Positions 47,816 to 61,625 of a stretch of 64,000 bases of DNA are shown piece after piece. The translations under genes and the position numbers were made by a program. Each line of letters begins with the position of its first letter. The first letter of the stretch is position 1. Origin of the DNA: Burkholderiales bacterium (GTDB lineage: Bacteria; Pseudomonadota; Gammaproteobacteria; Burkholderiales; Burkholderiaceae_C). A model generated the notes under the pieces. It did not search any database and was not told the DNA's origin. It was given only the letters and a program-made list of their open reading frames with translations. The stretch spans positions 124,001 through 188,000 of the forward strand of contig JAFKGD010000007.1 in NCBI GenBank assembly GCA_017307855.1. Reading direction: 5' to 3'.

Positions 47816-48598
47816 TCAAACGCTGAACATCATCGCGGTGAGGATGAAATCCAGACCCAGAACCGACAGCGACGCCACCACCACGGTACGCGTCGTCGCG
47901 CGCGACACGCCTTCCGGCGTGGGATGCGCTTCATACCCCTGCAGCAGGGCAATGAACGTCACGGCCACACCGAACACCAGACTTTTGATGGCGCCGTTAC
48001 CCACGTCCGAGAACACGTCGACGCCGCTCTGCATCTGGCCCCAGAACGCCCCCGCATCGATACCGATCAGCACCACGCCCACGAACCAGCATCCGCCGAT
48101 CGCCACCGCACTGAACGCCGCAGCCAGCAACGGCACCGTGATCACGCCGCCCCAGAAGCGTGGCGCCAGGATGCGCCGCAGCGGATCGACCGCCATCATT
48201 TCCATGGCCGACAGCTGTTCGCCGGCCTTCATCAGCCCCACCTCGGCAGTGAGCGACGTGCCGGCGCGGCCGGCGAACAGCAGCCCCGTGAGCACCGGGC
48301 CCAGTTCGCGCACCAGCGCGAGGTTGACCGACAGTCCCAGGGCGTCGGCGGATCCGAAGCGCATGAGTACGTAATAGAACTGCAATCCCATCACGAAGCC
48401 GACGAACAGGCCCGAGACGGCGATGATGGCCAGCGAGTAGTTGCCCAGGAAGTGGATCTGGTCGCGTACCAGCCCGAAACGGCGGAACGCGGGGCCGGCC
48501 AGGCGCAGCAACTGGCCGAACAGGCGCGCGCCGCGCCCGAGGTCGCCCAGCCACTGGCGCGTGGCCAGTCCGACATCGGCGGGCCGGTACCAGCTCAT
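47816..48598 (-). CDS. mlaE: lipid ABC transporter permease MlaE
   Basis: The inner-membrane permease of the Mla system (260 residues). Family motifs LGNYSLAIIAVSGLFVGFVM, the cytoplasmic RELGPVLTGLLFAGRAGTSL coupling segment, and EVGLMKAGEQLSAMEMMAVD, with later helices, are all clear. The ATG overlaps the mlaF stop (ATGA). Confidence 0.96.
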   Translation of the reverse strand: MSWYRPADVGLATRQWLGDLGRGARLFGQLLRLAGPAFRRFGLVRDQIHFLGNYSLAIIAVSGLFVGFVMGLQFYYVLMRFGSADALGLSVNLALVRELGPVLTGLLFAGRAGTSLTAEVGLMKAGEQLSAMEMMAVDPLRRILAPRFWGGVITVPLLAAAFSAVAIGGCWFVGVVLIGIDAGAFWGQMQSGVDVFSDVGNGAIKSLVFGVAVTFIALLQGYEAHPTPEGVSRATTRTVVVASLSVLGLDFILTAMMFSV

Positions 48599-49410
48599 GG
48601 GCGGCCTCCGCCGAAATCGGCGTCGATGGAGGGCGCCGGGTAATGGAACCGCACTGGCCCCTGAGCCTGTGCATTGACGAACTGGTGCACCAGCGGATCG
48701 GTGCTTGCGCGCACTTCGCCGGGCGTGCCCTGCGCAGCGATCTTTCCGTTGGCCAGGATGATGACCTGGTCCGCGATCTGGAAGGTTTCGTTGAGGTCGT
48801 GCGACACCACAATGCTGGTGAGGCCCATGGCGTCGTTGAGTTGGCGGATCAGCCGCGCTGCCGTTCCCAACGAGATCGGATCGAGCCCGGCGAAGGGCTC
48901 GTCGTACATCACCAATTCTGGGTCGAGCGCGATGGCGCGCGCCAACGCCACGCGCCGGGCCATGCCGCCCGACACCTCGGACGGCATCAGGTCGCGCGCC
49001 CCGCGCAGGCCGACCGCGTCGAGCTTCATGAGCACGATGTCGCGGATCATCGACTCGGGCAGTTGTGTGTGCTCGCGCAGCGGAAACGCGACGTTCTCGA
49101 GAACGGAGAGGTCGGTGAACAGCGCGCCGAACTGGAACAGCATGCCCATCCGGCGCCGCGCGCCATACAAGGCGCCGGCATCCATCGCGCCAACGTCCTG
49201 CCCGTCGAACAGCACCTGGCCCGCCTGCGCGCGCTGCTGCCCACCGATGAGGCGCAGCACGGTGGTCTTTCCGCCCCCCGAGGCGCCCATGAGCGCCGTG
49301 ACCTTGCCGCGCGGAATGCGCAGGCTCACGCCTTCGAGAATGCGCCGCTCCCCGTACCCGAAGGTCAGGTCGCGCAGTTCAACCAGCGAGGAGGATGAGG
49401 ACGAATCCAT
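48595..49410 (-). CDS. mlaF: lipid ABC transporter ATPase MlaF
   Basis: The ATPase of MlaFEDB (271 residues). Walker A GASGGGKTTVLRLIGG, Q-loop FQFGALFTDLSVL, signature SGGMARRVALARAI, Walker B LVMYDEPFAGLDP and the H-loop VVSHDLNE are intact. The ATG at 49410 is chosen; an upstream in-frame start at 49473 would place a terminator-like hairpin inside the gene. First gene of mlaFEDACB. Confidence 0.96.
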   Translation of the reverse strand: MDSSSSSSLVELRDLTFGYGERRILEGVSLRIPRGKVTALMGASGGGKTTVLRLIGGQQRAQAGQVLFDGQDVGAMDAGALYGARRRMGMLFQFGALFTDLSVLENVAFPLREHTQLPESMIRDIVLMKLDAVGLRGARDLMPSEVSGGMARRVALARAIALDPELVMYDEPFAGLDPISLGTAARLIRQLNDAMGLTSIVVSHDLNETFQIADQVIILANGKIAAQGTPGEVRASTDPLVHQFVNAQAQGPVRFHYPAPSIDADFGGGRP

Positions 49411-49424
49411 GGGCCCAGAACGAG

Positions 49425-49446
49425 AAAAGCCGGAGGCAACTCCGGC
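49425..49446 (-). terminator. rho-independent terminator between gltD and mlaF
   Basis: Read in the gltD direction: GCCGGAG-ttgc-CTCCGGC, a perfect 7-bp stem with a tetraloop, then TTTTCTCG. It begins about 70 bases past the gltD stop and its T run ends only 14 bases before the mlaF ATG. A candidate -10 (TATCAT, complement of 49455-49460) lies upstream of the hairpin, so transcripts for mlaF may have to pass through it. Confidence 0.7.
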
Positions 49447-49515
49447 GTTCGGGATGATAAGGGATGGCGCCATGTCCCGCGCCGGCAGCAGGGAAACGCT
49501 GCTGCGGCGGACTGG

Positions 49516-50982
49516 TCAGCGCGGCAGGTCGCTGAATCCCATGAGGAACTCGTCCACCGAGCGGGCGGCCTGACGGCCTTCACGGATCGCCCAGACCACC
49601 AGCGACTGGCCCCGGCGCATGTCGCCGGCCGCGAACACCTTGGGCACGCTGGTAGCGTAGCCGCCGGCGAATTCGGTGGTGGCGCGAGCGTTGCCACGGG
49701 CGTCCTTCTCGACGCCGAAGCCTTCGAGAATGGTGGAGACCGGGCTCACGAAGCCCATGGCCAGCAGCACGAGGTCGGCCTTGTATTCCTTCTCGGTACC
49801 GGGCACCTCGACGAACTTGCCGTCCTTGAATTCGACCTGCACGGTCTTCAGGCCCGTCACCTTGCCCTTCTCGCCCATGAATTCCTTGGTGGCGATGGCG
49901 AATTCGCGCTCGCAACCCTCTTCATGGCTGGAACTGGTGCGCAGCTTGTAAGGCCAGTAGGGCCAGGTCAGCGGACGGTTCTCTTCCTCGGGCGGCTGGG
50001 GCATCAGCTCGAACTGGACGACGCTGGCGGCGCCATGGCGGTTGCTGGTGCCCACGCAGTCGGAGCCCGTGTCGCCGCCACCGATCACGATGACGTGCTT
50101 GCCGTCAGCCCGTAGCTGGCCCTTGAGCTTGTCGCCCGCATTCACCTTGTTTTGCTGCGGCAGGAACTCCATCGCGAAATGGATGCCGTCGAGGTCGCGC
50201 CCGGGCACGGGCAGATCGCGCGACTGCTCCGCGCCGCCCGTCAGCAGCACGGCGTCGAAATCCTGCTGCAGCTGGGCAGGAGAGATGGCTTCCCGGGCCC
50301 AGCTGGTGACCTTGGAGTCCTTCGGCAACTCGCCCACCATGACACCGGTGCGGATGGTCACGCCTTCGGCTTCCATCTGCGCGGCGCGGCGATCGATATG
50401 GGACTTCTCCATCTTGAAGTCGGGAATGCCGTAGCGCAGCAGGCCACCGATGCGGTCATTCTTCTCGAACAGCGTGACGTCATGGCCGGCACGCGCCAGT
50501 TGCTGCGCCGCGGCCATGCCGGCCGGGCCGGCACCGACCACGGCCACCTTCTTGCCGGTCTTGTGCTTGGGGGGGCGCGGCGTGACCCAGCCTTCGGCCC
50601 ACGCGCGGTCGATGATCGCGTGCTCGATCGACTTGATGCCCACCGCGTCGTCGTTCACGTTGAGCACGCAGGCGGCCTCGCAGGGTGCGGGGCAGATGCG
50701 GCCGGTGAATTCCGGGAAGTTGTTGGTGGAGTCCAGCACCGCAAAGGCGTTGCGCCAGTCCTGGCGGAACACGAGGTCGTTGAAGTCCGGGATGATGTTG
50801 TTGACCGGGCAGCCGTTGTTGCAGAACGGCGTGCCGCAGTCCATGCAGCGCGCGCCCTGGATCTTGGCCTGCGCGTCATCCAGGCCGATGACGAATTCCT
50901 TGTAGTGCTTGAGACGTTCGGGCACAGGCTTGTAGCCCTCCTCGATGCGCTCGTATTCCATGAAGCCGGTGATTTTTCCCAT
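49516..50982 (-). CDS. gltD: glutamate synthase small subunit
   Basis: An NADPH-binding flavoprotein with two [4Fe-4S] clusters (488 residues) that feeds electrons to GltB. The N-terminal cysteines are in [20 protein letters not shown] and [13 protein letters not shown]. The FAD site is [17 protein letters not shown], the NADPH site [17 protein letters not shown], and the second FAD motif [17 protein letters not shown]. It follows gltB by 43 bases. Confidence 0.97.
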   Translation of the reverse strand: MGKITGFMEYERIEEGYKPVPERLKHYKEFVIGLDDAQAKIQGARCMDCGTPFCNNGCPVNNIIPDFNDLVFRQDWRNAFAVLDSTNNFPEFTGRICPAPCEAACVLNVNDDAVGIKSIEHAIIDRAWAEGWVTPRPPKHKTGKKVAVVGAGPAGMAAAQQLARAGHDVTLFEKNDRIGGLLRYGIPDFKMEKSHIDRRAAQMEAEGVTIRTGVMVGELPKDSKVTSWAREAISPAQLQQDFDAVLLTGGAEQSRDLPVPGRDLDGIHFAMEFLPQQNKVNAGDKLKGQLRADGKHVIVIGGGDTGSDCVGTSNRHGAASVVQFELMPQPPEEENRPLTWPYWPYKLRTSSSHEEGCEREFAIATKEFMGEKGKVTGLKTVQVEFKDGKFVEVPGTEKEYKADLVLLAMGFVSPVSTILEGFGVEKDARGNARATTEFAGGYATSVPKVFAAGDMRRGQSLVVWAIREGRQAARSVDEFLMGFSDLPR

Positions 50983-51025
50983 CGTGGTTTCCTGCTTTCT
51001 GTCTCGGCTCTGAAGTGGCCCGCCC

Positions 51026-55786
<4,761 letters not shown>

Positions 55787-55818
55787 GGCGTGCTCCTTCA
55801 AATTTCGCGGGGAAACGG

Positions 55819-55847
55819 AGCATAGTGCGATGCAACAAGAATGCCAA
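55819..55847 (-). promoter_or_regulatory. sigma70-like promoter for gltBD
   Basis: Minus-strand TTGGCA (complement of 55842-55847), a 17-base spacer and TATGCT (complement of 55819-55824), 33 bases before the gltB start. Five of six and four of six matches at ideal spacing. It lies immediately beside the RAYT-associated palindrome. Confidence 0.7.
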
Positions 55848-55849
55848 GA

Positions 55850-55880
55850 AAATTAAATGGGGTCAGACACCATTTAATTT
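55850..55880. repeat. RAYT-associated palindrome
   Basis: AAATTAAATGG (55850-55860) and CCATTTAATTT (55870-55880) form a perfect 11-bp inverted repeat around a 9-base loop (ggtcagaca). It is strikingly AT-rich for this genome. A related, non-palindromic tail (ttaattggggacaga, 55901-55915) lies next to the stop of the transposase gene. Such TTAA(A)T-GGGG-CAGA tails are usual beside REP-associated transposases. Confidence 0.75.
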
Positions 55881-55915
55881 CCTAACTTTGCCCTCGGTAT
55901 TTAATTGGGGACAGA

Positions 55916-56620
55916 TCAATCATCATTGTTGCGGATCGGCCGGCTCGGTCGTCCCGGCCGTGCGCGCGAAAGCCGTCGATCCGTCTGTTTCTGCAGCGAT
56001 TCAACGAACTCGGGCGTTCCCAGCACCCAGCCATTGAGCGTCGCCCGCGAGATGGCATTGTGTTCTGCGGGGCCCACCCCGTTGCGGACGCGGTCGACAT
56101 AGGCCGCCTCGCGCGCGAAAGGCGTATTGCCCAGCTGCCACACCAGCGGATGCGGTGACAGCCAGCGGTCCACCCGCAGGCCCGCATAGTGACCATGGCT
56201 CGACCATGCGTAGTCGCGCGGATCGGCCACCAGCCCGGCGCCAACCGGGTGCAGGTCCATGTACGCCATGCAACTGAGCAGATACCGCGCGGGCTCGATG
56301 ACCGTGCCCCGGTAACGGCCCTCCCACAACGTGCCGGAACGCTGCTGGCGCGCATTGAAGTGGCGAACGTAGCGCCGGCCCACGCCCTGCATCAGCGACG
56401 GCAGGCTCTTCGCGTCCGGCGGCGTCAGCAGCAGGTGCAGATGGTTGTCCATGATCAGCCAGGCGTGGACGGCGACGGCCTCGCGGGCCGCCCCGTCCTG
56501 CAGGAGTTCGAGCATGAAGCGGCGGTCGTCGTCGTCCGCCACGATGGCCTGGCGGTTGTTGCCGCGCATGATCACATGGTGCGGCAGGCCTGGCAGGAGC
56601 AGGCGGGGCAGCCGCGCCAT
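55916..56620 (-). mobile_element. REP-associated tyrosine transposase (RAYT, Y1_Tnp)
   Basis: A 234-residue HUH-type Y1 transposase of the REP-associated class. The start MARLPRLLLPGLPHHVIMRG with GNNRQAIVADDDDRRF is characteristic. The metal-binding HxH is in DNHLHLLLTPPD. The likely catalytic Tyr is in VGRRYVRHFNARQQRSG, then GTLWEGRYRGTVIE and YMDLHPVGAGLV. It is a domesticated-type element that acts on REP palindromes, not a classical insertion sequence. The ATG lies 2 bases beyond the methyltransferase stop. The frame is intact, so it may be active. Confidence 0.93.
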
Positions 56621-56622
56621 CG

Positions 56623-57522
56623 TCAGGCCAGCGAGAAGCGCCCGCCGAGCGCCGGGCCCAGCCCGAACTGGTCGAGCAACTCGCGCAGGCGCACGGCTGC
56701 ACTGTGTTTGCGTTGACCGGTGTGGCGGGCGAGGATCAGTTCGTTCTTCATGCTGTGCTCCCAGCCGACGAGCTCGGTCACCGTGACCTGGTAGCCCTGC
56801 GCTTCGAGGTGGAGGCAACGCAGCACATTGGTGATCTGGCTGCCGAACTCCCGCGTGTGCAGCGGATGCCGCCACAGCTCGGCCAGCGGCGTGCGCGACA
56901 GCGACAGCGCCTTGTCCTGACGCAGCAGCGACGCGACCTCTGCCTGGCAACACGGCACCAGCGCCATGTAGCGGGCATGCCGCGCAAGCCCGAAGGCGAT
57001 CGCGTCATCGGTGGCGGTGTCGCAGGCATGCAGGGCGGTGACCATGTCGATGCGCTCGGGCAGCGCCTGCGAATGCGCCGAATCGGCCGCGCTCAGGTGC
57101 AGGAACGACATGTTGCCGAAACCCAGGCGCTGCGCCAGTTCGCGGGAACGCTGGACGAGCTCTTCGCGTGTTTCGATGCCGTAGATGTGGCCCGGGGCGC
57201 AGCCGGCCTGTCCGCCGCGGAAGAACAGGTCGTTGATGATGAAGCCCAGATACGACTTGCCTGCGCCGTGATCAGCCAGCGAAACCGCCGCCCCGCCCTG
57301 GCCGAGTTCCTCCAGGGGCTTCTCGAGGAATCGATAGAGGTGATAGACCTGCTTGAGCTTGCGACGCGAATCCTGGTTGAGCCGGCCCTCACGCGTGAGG
57401 ATGTGCAATTCCTTGAGCAACTCGACCGACTGCCCATGCCACAGCTGCGACAGGTCGTCGGCCACGCTCGGGCCTGGCCTGGATGTCTTGTCGGATGAAC
57501 GGGATTTCGGTTGAACTGGCAC
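56623..57522 (-). CDS. class I SAM-dependent methyltransferase (Methyltransf_32-like)
   Basis: A 299-residue protein. The SAM-binding motif AVSLADHGAGKSYLGFIIND takes the place of the usual DxGxGxG, followed by YGIETREELVQRS (acidic ribose site) and TALHACDTATDDAI, then VPCCQAEV. The pattern of GKGY-like motif plus HACDTATD fits the PF13679 methyltransferases, some of which act on tRNA or small molecules; the substrate is unknown. The start is GTG at 57522, with another GTG at 57465. It sits between an MFS gene and the RAYT gene. Confidence 0.82.
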   Translation of the reverse strand: MPVQPKSRSSDKTSRPGPSVADDLSQLWHGQSVELLKELHILTREGRLNQDSRRKLKQVYHLYRFLEKPLEELGQGGAAVSLADHGAGKSYLGFIINDLFFRGGQAGCAPGHIYGIETREELVQRSRELAQRLGFGNMSFLHLSAADSAHSQALPERIDMVTALHACDTATDDAIAFGLARHARYMALVPCCQAEVASLLRQDKALSLSRTPLAELWRHPLHTREFGSQITNVLRCLHLEAQGYQVTVTELVGWEHSMKNELILARHTGQRKHSAAVRLRELLDQFGLGPALGGRFSLA

Positions 57523-57563
57523 GGCGCGTCCCGCGCGGCACAAACACGCGCAGTGCCCGGATT

Positions 57564-58796
57564 CTAGTGAGAACGACCTGCCGGCCCGCGCCGGGCCAGC
57601 AATTGCCCCACGCGCGCCGCCAGCCACAAGCCCACGAGGGAACAGGCGAGTGTGACGAGCCACGTCCACTGCCAGCCCTGCGCCCGGCCAGCCAGCCAGG
57701 CCACCGCCGGCGGCACGCAGAACTGACCGAGGGCCGAGAACTGCTGCATCCAGCCCACGGTCGTCGAGATGGTGTGTTCGTCGGGCGCGAGCCGCACGGC
57801 CAGCGCCATCAAGGTCCCTGGGATGATGCCACCGACCATCGAGAATGCCAGCACCGCCAGATAGCGCAGTGCCGCGGGCGCCTCGTGGCCCGCCACCTGG
57901 GCAAAGGCCACCACGGCCGCCAGGCCCATCGCCACGTAGCCGGCGCGCAGCAGCCGCTGTGCAGCCACGCCGCGCTGCAGCAGTCGGCCTGCGGCGACGT
58001 TGCCGGCCATGTTCACCAGCGCCACCGTCGCGGTCAGCACACCGGTGATGGCTGGCGAGATGCCCGCCTGCACGTAGATCGACGGCAGGAATCCGACCAC
58101 CGCCAGCCACTGGCCTGCGTACATCGCGAAGCACAACGCGACCAGCCATGGACCGCTGGCACCGAGCGTGCGACGCAACCGCAGGCTCACCGCCAGGCGC
58201 GGCGCGGCGCGCACGGCGGCAGGTGGCGGCGGCACGGCACGCCGCAGCCACGCCGCCATGCCCAGCGATAGCAATCCGAGCCCCACCCACCAGACACGCC
58301 ATCCGGCATCGGACACCACCAGCGGCCCGATCAGCAGCGCCAGCGTGGTGGCCGACGGCATATAGGCACCCCACATGCCCAGCATTGCATCGAGCCGCTG
58401 CGGTGGCACCAGACGCCGCACCAGGCCGGGTGCCGGCAACGCCACCAGCAGGAAGCCGAAGCCTTCGACGACACGCAAGGCCAGCAGCAGCGCCGCCCCC
58501 TCTGCCCAGGCGCCCGCCACGCTGGCCAGGCCCAGCACTACCAGACCGACTGCCATGCTGCGCCGCAGGCCGATCGCGTCGCTGGCCAGACCCATGGCAA
58601 TGCCGCCGGCCATGCCCGCGACCTGGACGACAGAGAGCAGGAAGCCCGCCTGCAGCAGGGTGATGCCGAGTTCGGCCTGAAGCACCGGCAAGGCCGGCGG
58701 CAGCTTGCCGATGTGCAGGGCCGCGCAGATGCCGGCCAGGATCACCACCCAGGCCGCACGCACCGGCGCGGCCTGCGTCGCCGGTGTGGCCGTCAT
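57564..58796 (-). CDS. major facilitator superfamily transporter
   Basis: A 410-residue inner-membrane carrier with about twelve helices in two halves. The early motif GGIAMGLASDAIGLRRSMAV is the MFS loop 2-3 signature. Overall it resembles the CynX/NimT group (cyanate, nitroimidazole and similar small-molecule export). The substrate is not predictable. Its stop overlaps nothing downstream, but its ATG overlaps the dgt stop by four bases, so it is coupled to dgt. Confidence 0.88.
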   Translation of the reverse strand: MTATPATQAAPVRAAWVVILAGICAALHIGKLPPALPVLQAELGITLLQAGFLLSVVQVAGMAGGIAMGLASDAIGLRRSMAVGLVVLGLASVAGAWAEGAALLLALRVVEGFGFLLVALPAPGLVRRLVPPQRLDAMLGMWGAYMPSATTLALLIGPLVVSDAGWRVWWVGLGLLSLGMAAWLRRAVPPPPAAVRAAPRLAVSLRLRRTLGASGPWLVALCFAMYAGQWLAVVGFLPSIYVQAGISPAITGVLTATVALVNMAGNVAAGRLLQRGVAAQRLLRAGYVAMGLAAVVAFAQVAGHEAPAALRYLAVLAFSMVGGIIPGTLMALAVRLAPDEHTISTTVGWMQQFSALGQFCVPPAVAWLAGRAQGWQWTWLVTLACSLVGLWLAARVGQLLARRGPAGRSH

Positions 58797-59941
58797 GCCA
58801 GCAGCCGCTGGCCGGTCAGCCGCTCGTGTTCGCGCAGGGCGAAGCGGTCGGTCATGCCCGCGATGTAGTCGGCCACGGAACGTGCACTGTCGCTGCGCTG
58901 CGCAAAGCCCGACTGCATAAGTCCCGGCTCGTTGTTGTAGAGCGCGAACAGATCACGCACCACCTGGCGCGCCTGGCCGGTGGTGTGCACCACCTGCGGA
59001 TGGCGATAGAGGTTGCTGAACAGGAAGCGCTTGAGCTCGGTGGATTGCTCCCGCATGCGCTCGCCGAATCGCACCAGCGCCGGAGCGCGGCGGGCCGCAT
59101 CGGCATCGGCGGGACGGTGCTCCACAAGCGCCGCACGCGTCGCGTCGATGACGTCGTAGACCTGTGCGCTCAGCATTCGCCGGATCGCTTCGTATAGCAG
59201 TCGCCGGCCCGAGAGGCCCGGATATTCGCGCAACGCTTCGTGGCGAAAACGCTCGAACAGGTCGATGTCGGCCAGTTGATCGAGCGTGATGAGTCCCGAG
59301 CGCACGCCGTCGTCGATGTCGTGGGCGTTGTAGGCGATCTCGTCGGCCAGGTTGCACAACTGAGCCTCCAGGCTGGGCTGGGTGCGGTCGATGAAACGGC
59401 GCGCGACACCGTTGGGCTCGGCCGCCTCGATGGCTCGTGCATTGGCCAGCGAGCAGTGCTTGAGCACGCCTTCTCGCGTCTCGAAGCAGAGATTCAGCCC
59501 GTCGAATGCGGCGTACCGCTCTTCCAGCGCGTCGACCACCCGCAGGCTCTGCAGGTTGTGCTCGAAGCCACCGTGCGGGGCCATGCAGTCGTTCAGTGCG
59601 TCCTGACCGGCATGCCCGAAGGGCGTGTGGCCCAGGTCATGGGCGAGCGCGATCGCCTCGACCAGATCCTCGTCGAGTTGCAGCGAACGGGCGATCGAGC
59701 GGCCCAGTTGCGCCACCTCCAGCGAGTGTGTGAGCCGCGTACGGAACAGGTCACCCTCGTGGTTGAGGAAGACCTGCGTCTTGTAGACCAGCCGCCGGAA
59801 CGCCGTCGAATGCACGATGCGGTCGCGGTCGCGCTGGAACGCGCTGCGCGTGGGGGCATCGGCCTCGGCGTGGCGCCGCCCGCGGCTGGCCTGCGGGTCG
59901 CAGGCGTAAGGGGCCAGCGCCTGGCCGCTCAGTTGCAGCAC
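58793..59941 (-). CDS. dgt: deoxyguanosinetriphosphate triphosphohydrolase-like protein
   Basis: An HD-domain dNTP triphosphohydrolase (382 residues). [20 protein letters not shown] is the family signature, and the HD metal ligands are in [31 protein letters not shown] and the Asp of [15 protein letters not shown]. The start is GTG at 59941, which overlaps the aroB end by 13 bases; the first residues ([18 protein letters not shown]) fit the family. Downstream of aroB as in other Burkholderiales. Confidence 0.92.
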   Translation of the reverse strand: MLQLSGQALAPYACDPQASRGRRHAEADAPTRSAFQRDRDRIVHSTAFRRLVYKTQVFLNHEGDLFRTRLTHSLEVAQLGRSIARSLQLDEDLVEAIALAHDLGHTPFGHAGQDALNDCMAPHGGFEHNLQSLRVVDALEERYAAFDGLNLCFETREGVLKHCSLANARAIEAAEPNGVARRFIDRTQPSLEAQLCNLADEIAYNAHDIDDGVRSGLITLDQLADIDLFERFRHEALREYPGLSGRRLLYEAIRRMLSAQVYDVIDATRAALVEHRPADADAARRAPALVRFGERMREQSTELKRFLFSNLYRHPQVVHTTGQARQVVRDLFALYNNEPGLMQSGFAQRSDSARSVADYIAGMTDRFALREHERLTGQRLLA

Positions 59942-61035
59942 TGCTCGATCACCTCGGCCACCACGGCGTCCGGTGCGGAGTGCACGCCAGCGCGGCCTGG
60001 CGCCTCGAGGGTGACGAAGCGGATCTCGCCCGCTTCGGATTTCTTGTCTAGCCGCATCAGTTCGAGATAACGATCCACGCCGAGCTTCGGGCCGAGTACC
60101 GGCAGGCCTGCGGCTTCGACGACGCGCGTGAGCCGGCCGACGAATGCGTCGTCCACCCCGCCCAGCCGCTGCGACAGGTGCGCCGCCATCACCATGCCGC
60201 AGCCCACGGCCTCACCGTGCAGCCATTCCCCGTAGCCCAGGCCGGCCTCGATGGCATGCCCGAAGGTGTGGCCGAAGTTCAGGATGGCGCGCAGGCCCTG
60301 CTCGCGTTCGTCCTGGCCCACCACCTCGGCCTTGATCTCGCAGCTCCGGCGCACTGCGTGAGCCATGACAGCCGGCTCACAGGCGCGCAGCGCCGCCAGG
60401 TTGGCCTCGATCCAGTCGAGGAAGGCCATGTCGGCGATTGGCCCGTACTTGATGACCTCTGCCAGGCCTGCGGAGAGTTCGCGCGGGGGCAGCGTGGCAA
60501 GCGTGCCCAGGTCGCAGACCACCAACTGCGGCTGGTAGAACGCGCCGATCATGTTCTTGCCCAGCGGGTGGTTGATGGCCGTCTTGCCGCCCACCGACGA
60601 ATCCACCTGCGCCAGCAGCGTAGTCGGTACCTGCACGAACGGCACGCCGCGCATGTAGCTGGCCGCCGCGAAGCCGGTCATGTCGCCGACGACACCGCCC
60701 CCCAGGGCAAACAGCACAGTCTTGCGATCGCAACCGCGCGCGAGCAACGCATCGAAGATCAGGTTGAGGGTTTCCCAGTCCTTGTGACGCTCTCCGTCAG
60801 GCAGGCTGAGCACGTGCACGTTGGCGTAGCGGCCGGCGAGGCCGGTGCGCAGGCGCTCGGCGTAGAGCGGCTCGACAGTCGCGTTGGTCACGATCAATGC
60901 CGCCGCCGCCTTCGGCAGCATGGCGTTCGATGCGAGGCCTTCGACGAGGCCCGTGCCGATCAGGATGGGATAACTGCGGTCACCGAGGTCGATGCGGACC
61001 TCTTGCGGGGCGAGGGGGTCTTGACTCATGGCCAT
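59929..61035 (-). CDS. aroB: 3-dehydroquinate synthase
   Basis: Second step of the shikimate pathway (368 residues). Family motifs: [40 protein letters not shown] (NAD), [20 protein letters not shown] and the zinc-binding [19 protein letters not shown] with WLHGEAV. The ATG at 61035 is used; one at 61029 (MSQDPLAP) is equally possible. It follows aroK by 40 bases. Confidence 0.96.
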   Translation of the reverse strand: MAMSQDPLAPQEVRIDLGDRSYPILIGTGLVEGLASNAMLPKAAAALIVTNATVEPLYAERLRTGLAGRYANVHVLSLPDGERHKDWETLNLIFDALLARGCDRKTVLFALGGGVVGDMTGFAAASYMRGVPFVQVPTTLLAQVDSSVGGKTAINHPLGKNMIGAFYQPQLVVCDLGTLATLPPRELSAGLAEVIKYGPIADMAFLDWIEANLAALRACEPAVMAHAVRRSCEIKAEVVGQDEREQGLRAILNFGHTFGHAIEAGLGYGEWLHGEAVGCGMVMAAHLSQRLGGVDDAFVGRLTRVVEAAGLPVLGPKLGVDRYLELMRLDKKSEAGEIRFVTLEAPGRAGVHSAPDAVVAEVIEQCCN

Positions 61036-61075
61036 CGAGTGTAGGTGCTCCGGCCAGCGGGCACGCGGAGCCGGC

Positions 61076-61618
61076 TCAGGACGGGGACGCGCCGCCTGCG
61101 GAAGCATCGGCCATTTCGAGCTGCATGGAGATCGTGTTCACCAGCATCGCGATGGAAGGGCGCCCCGTCTCCACGACGAAATGGGCCGTGGCGCGGTACA
61201 ACGGGTCGCGCAATGCGTAGAGTTCGCGCAGCCGCTGGCGCGGATCCGCCACCTGCAGCAGCGGCCTGCTCACGTCGTGGCGCACGCGGCGCAGCACGTC
61301 ATCGGGGGAGGAATGCAGGTAGACCACGCGGCACTGGCGCCGCAGCACGTCGCGATTGCCTTCGCGAAGCACCGCACCGCCTCCCGTGGCCAGCACGCCC
61401 GTCTGCGGATCGGCAGCAAGCGAGGCAATGACCTCGGCTTCGACATCGCGAAAGCGCGCCTCGCCCTCACGCTCGAAGAAAGATCGGATCGAGCAGCCCA
61501 GTCGCTGCTCGATCACGAGGTCGGAGTCGGTGAATGAGACCTGCAGCCGGCGGGCCAGCTGGCGGCCCACACTCGATTTACCGGCACCGGGCATGCCGAT
61601 CAAAGCTACAGGAATCAC
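61076..61618 (-). CDS. aroK: shikimate kinase
   Basis: Phosphorylates shikimate with ATP (180 residues). The P-loop [15 protein letters not shown] begins near residue 8, with [14 protein letters not shown] following. The shikimate-binding [12 protein letters not shown] and the lid region are intact. It lies between pilQ and aroB in the widespread pilQ-aroK-aroB order. Confidence 0.96.
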   Translation of the reverse strand: MIPVALIGMPGAGKSSVGRQLARRLQVSFTDSDLVIEQRLGCSIRSFFEREGEARFRDVEAEVIASLAADPQTGVLATGGGAVLREGNRDVLRRQCRVVYLHSSPDDVLRRVRHDVSRPLLQVADPRQRLRELYALRDPLYRATAHFVVETGRPSIAMLVNTISMQLEMADASAGGASPS

Positions 61619-61625
61619 GCGGTAT

